From: Antedon bifida
Lineage: Eukaryota > Echinodermata > Crinoidea > Comatulida > Antedonidae
Length of the DNA: 64,000 nucleotides
Reading direction: 5' to 3'
NCBI GenBank assembly: GCA_963402885.1
Contig: OY727095.1
Span: forward strand, 25,115,001 to 25,179,000
The notes beneath the pieces were generated by a model. The model was not told where the DNA came from and did not search any database. It saw only the letters and a program-made list of their open reading frames with translations. Of this stretch, positions 44,301-52,344 are shown piece by piece. How positions within the stretch are numbered: the first letter of the stretch is position 1; the number at the start of each line of letters is the position of its first letter. Position numbers and translations under genes: made by a program.

Positions 44301-44968
44301 TAATTTGGACAACTCGTACCTAATTAATTTGGACAACTCGTACCTAATTAATTTGGCTAACTCGTACCTGATTAATTTGGACAACTCGTATCTGATTATT
44401 TGGACAACTCGTACCTAATAATTTGGCTAAATCATACCTGATTAATTTGGACAACTCGTACCTAATTAAATTGGACAACTCGTACCTAATTAATTTGTCT
44501 AACTCGTACCTGAATAATTTGGACAACTCGTACCTGATTATTTGGACAATTCGTACCTGATTAATTTGGACAACTCGTACCTAATAATTTGGCTAAATCA
44601 TACCTGATTAATTTGGACAACTCGTACCTAATTAAATTGGACAACTCGTACCTAATTAATTTGGCTAACTCGTACCTGATTAATTTGGACAACTCGTACC
44701 TGATTATTTGGACAACTTGTACCTGATTAATTTGGACAACTCGTACCTAATAATTTGGCTAAACCATACCTGATTAATTTGGATAACTCGTACCTAATTA
44801 ATTTGGACAACTCGTACCTGATTAATTTAGCTAACTCGTACCTGATTTATTTGGACAACTCGTACCTGATTAATTTGGACAACTCGTACCTGATTATTTG
44901 GACAACTCGTACCTGATTAATTTGGACAACTCGTACCTAATAATTTGGCTAAATCATACCTGAATAAT
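29390..44968 (+). repeat. 24-bp satellite array, right segment and array edge
   Basis: Same unit and orientation as before. The block with TTTAGCTAACTCG, GATTTATTTGGAC and AATTGAAAAACTCG is most frequent here (near 34540, 34830, 35040, 35830, 38220, 38650, 39670, 40640, 40940, 41140, 44830), so the array is regionally differentiated. A 1116-bp offset repeat is seen (36314 with 37430; 36639 with 37755). The array stops abruptly within a unit at about 44968 (ATACCTGAATAA), where GC-rich DNA begins. No gene is present. Confidence 0.98.
29617..32850 (+). repeat. 1640-bp tandem duplication within the satellite
   Basis: Block 29617-31256 recurs from 31257 to about 32850. Diagnostic rare variants lie 1640 bases apart: CTCGTCACTAATT near 29762 and 31402, GATTATTTAGACAATTCG near 29651 and 31291, and GGGCAATTCG near 30158 and 31798. 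The two copies look identical wherever I compared them. The TTAA element at 28766 is outside the duplicated block. Confidence 0.88.
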
Positions 44969-45215
44969 ACCCCTTTTACACTATCACCGCAACAGCGGTG
45001 TTACCCCGCAGTTGTTAGTACACCGGGCCGTTAAAAGCCGGTGTTGTGGTTTTTATTGACTGGTGTAAATGGGAAAATCGAACCACCCCGGTGTGCTCTC
45101 CGCGGGGTGAAACGAAGCTGAATGTTTTCCGGTGTGCCTCTCCGGTGTAGTCAAGTCGACACCGGAGACACGAAAGTGTAAACGGTTTTTGCGATCCAAC
45201 ACCGGGTTGGTAAAG
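44969..45215. repeat. GC-rich inverted-repeat sequence, possible MITE
   Basis: Directly abuts the satellite edge. It starts CCCCTTTTACACTATC and ends near GAAAGTGTAAACGG, whose reverse complement CCGTTTACACTTTC matches the start imperfectly. It holds several CACCGG/CCGGTG words and short hairpins such as CACCGCAACAGCGGTG. The composition is sharply different from the AT-rich surroundings. I could not find a convincing target-site duplication, so the mobile-element call is tentative. Confidence 0.4.
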
Positions 45216-46139
45216 GTTATTGACATGAAAAGGTCATCTTCTATCATTAAATTTGTTATATGTTTGTGCGAAAAAAATACCTGTTTCTATATTTTGAATG
45301 TTTGCATCTTAAAATAATAATTATATTGTATTTAACATTATTTTGTTCTTGTATATATATTTTTTGAGTATTTTATGTGTTCAAAATTCATGATGTTTGT
45401 GTGTTTTTAGAATGAAACCGCGCGAAATCACCACCACACGCTCACTACCTCTCTGTCCTGAATACAATCCACACCATTCTCTCTACTGCTAGGTCTACCT
45501 CTGTCATGCAAATACAGTGAATAATCATCATTATGTCTTCAAATGTTTGGATCAAGTTAAAATCCTCCTTACCATACGTTGTAATGAGGAAATTGTAGCT
45601 ATGTTCAACGGGACAAGTAGGGATCGCCGGTGTTATGAACTGATCACTCGCAGATTAAATGTACGTTTGCCTGAGGCTAGCTAACTACTAAGGCCTAGAG
45701 TAGAGTAGTCCTAGGCCTAGCCTAGTCCTAGCTAGTAGAAACTAGGCCTAACTAAAGTTAGCCTATGCCCTAGGGCCAGGCTATTTATTGTATAAGGAGG
45801 TACAATTTTTATTTATATTTATTTTATCTAGGCCTAGCCTATAGTATAGGCCTAGAGATAAAATAAATATAAATAAAAATGTTCTTTAATACATTAAAAA
45901 TTATAAAAAAATGTGACCATAAATTCTAGCCTAGCCTAGGCCTAGGCCTAATTCATTTTTTATTGATAATTTATTAGGCTAAATCAGATCATCTGTTTTT
46001 ATGGTCAGATCATCTGTTTGTATTGTCAGATCATTAACAATTTGCCTAAACAGGCCTATATACCACAATTAACTAAATTTCGACAATATTGTTTTTATGC
46101 CAGGAATTTGGTGTGGACAAAACGCACCAACAGCCCAGC
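45216..46139. other. Intergenic, AT-rich with AGGCCTAG clusters
   Basis: No gene seen. Positions 45670-45960 are dense in AGGCCTAG and TAGCCTAG palindromic words, which also occur in the TTAA element, in the foldback element ends and near 47860. They look like a genome-wide simple-sequence habit of this species rather than a site. Confidence 0.6.
45805..45880. repeat. 76-bp near-perfect hairpin
   Basis: The left arm, ATTTTTATTTATATTTATTT followed by TATCTAGGCCTA, is mirrored by the right arm ending AAATAAATATAAATAAAAAT. About 32 bases pair on each side, around a short AGCCTATAGT-like centre. It could extrude as a cruciform or be a small foldback element. No duplication of flanking bases was evident. 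Confidence 0.8.
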
Positions 46140-47150
46140 AAACAATATAACGTTTGCAGAACGTTATATGAATGTTTCCATGACGTTATATGAATGTTAT
46201 AAGATAATGTTAGGATGACGTGAAAGTGTGGACCCTTTTTTTTGTTAATCGAACGTTATAACTAACGTTAGTTTTAACATTTAAGAAACGTTTGTATAAC
46301 GTTATTTCTGACATTAAAAGCAACCTTTAAAAAACGTTACTTGAATGTTTTGTTTGAACGTAATTTGAACGGTTTAAAAATAACGTTAGGGTAACGTAAA
46401 AGTGTGGACCCTTTTTCTGGTTAATCGAATGTTATAACTAACGTTGGTTTTAACCTTCAATTAACATTGTTAGAATGTTATTTATTACATTAAAACTAAC
46501 TGTTAAAAAACGTTATATGAATGTTTTTTTCTGAAACATTTCGTGAATAATGTAAAAATAACGTTAAGATAACGTTAAAATGTGGACCCTTTTTTTGGTT
46601 AATTGAACGTTAGAGCTAACGTTAGCTTTAACATTCGGTTAACATTTTTAGAAAGTTATATATTACATTACAAACAACTGTTAAATAACGTTATATAAAT
46701 GTTTTGTTGAAACGTTATGTGAGTAATGTAAAAATAACGTTAGGATGACGTTAAAATGTGGATCATTGTTTTAGTTAATTGAACGTTATAGCGAACGTTA
46801 GCTTTAACATTTAAATAACGTTTGTGTAACATTACCTTTGAAATTAAAAATAACCTTTAAAAAACCTTACTTGAATGTTTTATTTATAAATTATTTGAAT
46901 GGTTTAAAATATCGTTAAGATGACGTGAAAACGTAGAACTATTTTGGGTTGGCCGAACGTTATAACTAATGTTTGTTTTAACATTCAAACAAGGTTTTTA
47001 GAACGTTATATCATTTAGTTGAAAGTTTTGTTGAACGTTATTAAATAAGATAAAATAACGTTAGGTTAACGTGAAATGTGGAGCTTTTTTGTTTGGTATA
47101 ACATTTAAAGAACGGTTTTAGAGCGTAATTTACTTTAAAAGATTACTGGT
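46140..47150. repeat. About 176-bp tandem repeat rich in AACGTTA
   Basis: A segment containing ACGTGAAAGTGTGGACCC, then a T run, GTTAATCGAACGTTATAAC and TAACGTTAG recurs with its GTGTGGACC landmark near 46226, 46402, 46580, 46755, 46930 and 47077. Spacing is therefore about 176 bp, shorter in the last copy. Divergence increases toward the right. Many copies carry the palindrome TAACGTTA. The short open frames here are incidental. Confidence 0.85.
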
Positions 47151-47576
47151 GTTCTGAACATATTAATTAGTCCAAGTTAAATGTTTGTTTTATTTTTCAC
47201 ACATTTGTTGGATTGCTTTACAATTGTTTTAGAAACGGACAACGCACACAATTCAAATTACCATCATTATCATTGAAATAAAATACTTTATTATGGTTTT
47301 AATAATATTTAATTATTTTACAAATAACAATACTGTAGGCTTTAAGAAAGAGTACGGCTGGGTGGGTGGGTCTAGATATATACAGTATTAGTTAAAAATT
47401 AAAATATAGAGGGTGCAATTTATAATACAGTGTAAAAGATAATAAATTATAAAGATATAGCGCGTTGGCGGCGTCTTTTTTTATTTTAGAGCAGAGCCAT
47501 ATATGGCTCTGTTTTAGAGTTAATCGCATGGTTTCCTCATAGTCATAGCCTCATCACTACACCAGTACAGTATGCA
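47151..47576. other. Intergenic, 3' side of the DUF4806 gene
   Basis: AT-rich with no gene. A minus-strand AATAAA at 47480-47485 lies about 92 bp past the stop of the DUF4806 gene and could serve as its polyadenylation signal. A 20-bp perfect palindrome, CAGAGCCATATATGGCTCTG, lies at 47492-47511. Confidence 0.45.
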
Positions 47577-50500
47577 TTATATGTCTAGGCCTACAAGGTC
47601 TTCTGTTGTATCGTCATCATCCTCCTCCATTGAATCGTCAATGGAATCGTCAATGGTTACAGCCTGTAGAGTTAAAAAGTCATTGTTTAAAATAATCATC
47701 CTTATTTTTAATTAAGTAGACGTATCTTCTATGGATTTTTTAGGGCGTTAGCGCACTTTCGCACCCCACGGTCTAACTAGGCTAACCCAATTAAAAACAT
47801 TCACCCGCTGCGCGGCGGTTACAACTTTACGGTGGGTGAACAGCAGAGCCATATAGGCCTAGGCCTATATATAATTCATTCATTCATTCATTCTTTATTT
47901 AGCCTTTAAAATCGAAATACATTTAAAACAAGGTAACAAAAACAAGACAGGTGGAAATCTAAGGAGGCAAGGATAAGCAAAAGCAATTAAAATCGCTGTA
48001 GCTCACAGACAGGCTTGCTTATCCATCCTTAGATTTAAATGGCCACAAATTTATTTGTGGCCATTTTGGATTTTGGCCGCCATCTTGAAAAATAAATTAC
48101 GACCAGAGTGGCTCCTAGGAAAAAATCAATTAGTAGGTCCCAACGAAGCTCTATTTGGCGCTTTTGTATGGTCCACCGTGTAACGATTTCCTAATTTTTT
48201 TGTTGTTAAGCCACCTGACTATATGCCCAGCGATCTTGGATGGTAACTGGCTAGATAGAGGTTCGAAAGTGCTCAGCGCCTTTTTTAGTTGGTTCACTTA
48301 ACATTTAGACATGGTATAATGTATCAACAACATTGCTTTGGGATAGCTTAATGCATAACTATTTTATAGTGGTGTGGTACGGTTATCAAAGCTTGTCATG
48401 TCAATTTATATAACCTGAATTACTTTCGGGTATTAATATTTATAGTACAACTACTAGCCTAGGCCTAGTATAACAAGGTTTGAAGCAATTGACCATTTTT
48501 GTTGTTCCATCTTTCTATGTTCCAAGTCCTGTTTCATTGTCTATGTTTAAACAATGACTATTTTAGTTAAATACTTCAGACTATTGAATTTCATATCCTA
48601 GATTGAAATAAATCGGTCTACTTGAAAATAGTTCAATTGCTATTCTTACCTTCATCTTTGTACCTCCTGGACGATGAGGAGCATATTTTAAAAATTCTCC
48701 AATTTCTGTCTCGATTATGCTCTCCTTCGATTTTTCGTGAACCCGGAGACACGACCCTGCACATTAAACAAGAAAATATTTCAAAATTATACTTAGATGA
48801 TTAACTATACAACAGCTAATGAAACAGGTAGTGCACTGCTTGCAGGCTATAAAGACACATTAACTAAAATTAAATAATAATGTACAAAAATAACAGTGAG
48901 TATGTATAAAATACGCTAGGCTATGTGTGTGCTCCATGTACTGTATTCTGATTGCGCCCAACATGCATGTCGCGTTGTGGGGAATATCCCTGACGAGTAA
49001 GAAATAGTTTTTCGCTTTGACAAAAAAAAATGTGAGCGATTAGGTGAAATCTTTTTTTTACAGCAGTAGCAGAATTTTATTTTTTTATGTTTTTTAAAAA
49101 TAATAATAATTTAGGTATTTGTATAGCGCCAGAATCAACTAAACCGAAGTAAAAATCAAAGGCGCTTATATTGGATGTTAAAAAGATGCGTTTTAAGTTC
49201 TTTTTTAAAAATAGCAATAGAAGTTGATTTAGTAAAATGACGAGGGATAGAATTCCAAAGAGAAGCAGCAGAGAACAATATATATTTAATTAATATGCAT
49301 AAATTTTACAAAGCATAAACAAATTGCAGATACATGGTCTTTAATATTCTAAAAGAAAACCATGAGTGTACAGTGATACATACTTTCAGCCTTGCATTTA
49401 GACAGTACAATGAAAATGAATAGTTTTAGTTTTTTGGAAATAAATATAATGATACTTACTTATAATTACTCTGGAAAGAATAAGCTTTTTAAAGCTTTGC
49501 TTTCCCTTCCTTCCCTTCATGCTATAGGAAGACCATAGTTTGTTTGATCCGATCTTCCTAAGCATAATTTTAATGGATGCCTTTACTGTAGGCCCACCAA
49601 GAACACTCAGATACTTGATCTAGAACAAAAAATAACAATAATTAATTAAATATTTTTTTTCTAAAAATAATATCATTGGCATATCATCAAAGATGCCGCA
49701 GTTGAGTTGGTGTGACTACACAGCTTCAAGGCCTCCTACTAAATATGAAGCTTATATGCATTGTACTGTGCAGGGTACACTTTTAAAAAGCTACTGTAAA
49801 CTACAATCGCAAGAATAACAATAACATACTATGTTCTTTCTGAAGTCTGTTCCTTTTAGCTTTTCTTCTAGGTCATCAAGTTCCTCTTTTGCATCTAAGG
49901 GCTGCAGGAACATGTCCTCCATATCAAAATCCAATGGTTGGTGATTTGCAGCTTGCCGCCGCAAGAATGAAAGCTGTTCTTTTTGATTTTCTACTATTGT
50001 GTCCAACTTCATTAGAACATTTTTTTTGAAAGCTGACAAAATAGAACATAAAATGTATGTTGATTTATGTTGTTTTTAAATTACTGTATAATAAACTGTG
50101 CAAGTAGCTGGCAGTAGTAGATGGTACAGTATTATTAGGAATTAAAAATTGTTTTGAATTTTACAACCTTAGTTACGCTTTAACAGCATGTACTATGTTC
50201 ATGTGCTAGCCAAGTTTAAAAAATTGAATGTCCATCCCATTTTAGATAATGGCAAGAAAAACTTTAGCAATAGGTGATTCGCCTGGTTTGAATCACCAAA
50301 TAAAAAAAAATGTAGAAAATATTAACAAAATTTCTATTCTGAACTTTTCTGAGGATTAAAATTCTTGTTTTTATGTATGAATGTTATTTTTTGATTGTAC
50401 TTACTTTCATCGGTGCTCTGGGTGATTGACGTTATTGTTGCAATACGTCGTGATGTAGATGGTGTTGTTAGATTTGGTGGCCCCACCATCTCATCAAAGT

Positions 50501-51641
50501 TTTTTCTTCCAGCACGTGGTGTACTTATTGATTGTGGTGGTTCGGGAAGCTTAGGAAGGTCCATTACCTTTTCTGCATTTGATTTCTTTTTCTTTGCTGA
50601 ACCAATGCTTTCTGTAAGTGAAATAAAACGAAGTGTTAGGCTTCCAAAAATTGAACTGAATATATTCATCCATAATTTTGGTTTGTAGGGATTCATTCAA
50701 ATCAGCCATTTGACCACTGTAGGTATTGAAGGTGTGCTGGTTTGTGTTGCTAATATAGGTCATAAAAAAATTACAAAAAATTGTATGTCATTAACAACAT
50801 GTATACCTTCGCTCTCTGCTTCATAGTCTGAATCATCAGCAAGGCGCTTTGGTACTCTTGATACCCGCCTTCCCAACTCTTCATCTGAGTCATTACTTTC
50901 AACAACAGAGTCATTCTTCGCCTGATCTCTGTACTCCTTTGCCTTCTCATATAATTCTGTAAATGTAGTCATTTTTTTAATCAATCATAGCTTTATAAAA
51001 CTGTATTTTAGTTAGTTTGGTGGTTTAAGGAATAATGGATTTAAGTTTAATTTTAGATTATACAGGTATATTTTCACTAGGCTATTTAATAGACTAGTAA
51101 TAACATTGTTTAATTTTTCCTTTCACAATGGGAGAAAATAATGCAATTTTGCTCAAGCACTGTTAGTGTTACTTTAGATAAAGATTAATTTTTAGCATAA
51201 TTTAAGAATGGACTTAACATAACATAACATAAAATAAATCTTTATTAGTTATCATTTTGTAGTGATAAGATACTAAACTTAGTGCAAATAACATATTGAT
51301 AACTTTGGATACATTAAAAGTGTTTGTGATTCAGAAATATTTTTTCTTACCAGTGTATTTCACTATCCTTATAGGATACAAGGGCCATTTTGGGTCTGGA
51401 ATTTCATGCCTTTTTGCCCTTGAAACAACGTTTTGCCTTGGCCAGTAGCAGTGTAATTTCTAAAAAACAAAAGTTAAAGTGGTTATCTTTCTATTTTTAA
51501 TTGTTTTTTCTTCATACAGTGGTACAATACAATAAGTGGCTATAACAAAATACTTACCTCCTGTTTTTTTATTATCCATTTTTCTGAGACAATGTCCACT
51601 GCCTCTTCATCATCAAAAATTACTACGGCAAAGTTAGTCAT
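47577..51641 (-). CDS. DUF4806 domain protein, eight exons
   Basis: My splice reconstruction gives exons at 51558-51641, 51351-51459, 50807-50956, 50405-50611, 49830-50032, 49460-49619, 48650-48756 and 47577-47663. All introns are GT-AG, phases match throughout, and the total is 1107 nt (368 residues plus TAA). The N-terminus (FAVVIFDDEEAVDIVSEKW, then CYWPR and WPLYPIRIVKYT) and a C-terminal block in exons 5-7 (NIIKYLSVLGGPTVKASI-like region, then LWSSYSMKGRKGKQSFKKLI and IGEFLKYAPHRPGG) fit the invertebrate DUF4806 family. The middle (exons 3-4) is charged and low complexity, and the last exon is an acidic tail (MEEDDDDTTEDL). DUF4806 function is unknown. The neighbour 0.7 kb upstream is a same-strand transposase-like gene. 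Whether this is a host gene or a transposon second gene is open. Confidence 0.82.
47873..47950 (-). mobile_element. L2-type LINE 3' tail in the last intron
   Basis: Read on the minus strand, TTTTAAAGGCTAAATAAAG is followed by a run of GAAT repeats (GAATGAATGAATGAATGAAT), the 3' end style of L2/CR1-type LINEs. Only about 80 bp are recognisable. It lies in the intron between exons 7 and 8 of the DUF4806 gene. Confidence 0.55.
47955..48066. repeat. Two adjacent hairpins in an intron
   Basis: AAATCTAAGGA..GGATAAGCA (47955-47980) pairs with TGCTTATCCATCCTTAGATTT (48017-48037). This is followed at once by a perfect 14-bp-arm hairpin, AAATGGCCACAAAT, TT, ATTTGTGGCCATTT (48037-48066). It could be a small foldback element, or a structured end of the neighbouring LINE tail. 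Confidence 0.6.
49100..49290. repeat. Probable dispersed-repeat remnant
   Basis: The stretch with TTTGTATAGCGCC, AAAGGCGCTTATATTGGATG and GATAGAATTCCAAAGAGAAG resembles the GCGCTTT-type dispersed repeats common in marine invertebrate genomes. It lies in the intron between exons 6 and 7 of the DUF4806 gene. Recognition is by style only. Confidence 0.3.
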
Positions 51642-51799
51642 CTGTGGGATGAAAATATTATTTTTATGTTTTTATTGTTTTAATTTAATACATATGTTAT
51701 ATGTCCAACAAATGGCAATGAAAAATTAATTTCTTAAATACTATTATTAGGTTGAGCGTCGTATTGTAAGATTTACCTACTACAGTATAACCCTTTGTT

Positions 51800-52200
51800 A
51801 CTCAAAAAAAAAACAACAATCCAATCCCCATTGGACCGAAATAAAAGTGATTGAATCGTGTAGTGTACAACTCATTTGGTATGTCAGTAAAAAAATAGTA
51901 TTTATTTTTGGAGCACAAAACATCATTTTTTTGGTTAAAAATGGTTAATACAACCTGCAAACCTCTAAAAAACATTGCAAACCTCATGAAAACTAAATAA
52001 TTTATTTTTGGAATTATACAACCTTTTTTTAACACAATTATTTCTAACCAAAAAATATGTTTTACCCCCAAAATAAGTAGGTAACAAAAAAACTGAAATA
52101 CAACCAAATGAGTCGTACACTAAATGATTCAATCACTTTTATGGGAGTTGGGGTTTGCTATGTTTTTTTGAAGGTTTGCAGGTTTAACAATATACCACTT
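51800..52200. repeat. Inverted pair of a foldback repeat between the two genes
   Basis: AAAAGTGATTGAATCGTGTA near 51843 is mirrored by TAAATGATTCAATCACTTTT at 52121-52140. The flanking words AAACATCATTTTTTTGGTT, ACCTGCAAACCTC, and on the other side ATATGTTTTACCCCCAAAAT and GAAGGTTTGCAGGTTT are mirrored too. This is the same repeat family as at 54450-55080 and 55930-56900. The 101-codon frame that can be read through it is incidental. Confidence 0.8.
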
Positions 52201-52344
52201 TTGACACCATTTACAGTAGAATCAATAAAGGTTAAAAAAAATCATTAACATCTACATCGTAGTGATCAAACATAGTATCATTCTAAAATAGTGATTATAA
52301 TATTAAAAGTTTCAGTTACATTTTAAAATTACTGTAGATAGATT

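Noticed and set aside
435-44526. Dozens of 60-140 codon open frames in the satellite on both strands
   Set aside because: They are by-products of a unit length divisible by three. They open at TTG, have no usable ATG, and change length only in whole-unit steps.
1-44968. CRISPR-like array
   Set aside because: Copies are contiguous variants of one 24-bp unit with no unique spacers, in a eukaryotic context with LINEs and spliced genes.
45053-45317. Overlapping frames on both strands in the GC-rich sequence
   Set aside because: Short, mutually antisense and located in hairpin-rich DNA. No recognisable motif.
46018-46218. 66-codon frame at the start of the AACGTTA repeat
   Set aside because: It reads into the tandem repeat and has no domain-like features.
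51802-52107. 101-codon minus frame between the two genes
   Set aside because: It lies wholly within the inverted foldback repeat and reads as hydrophobic low-complexity sequence.
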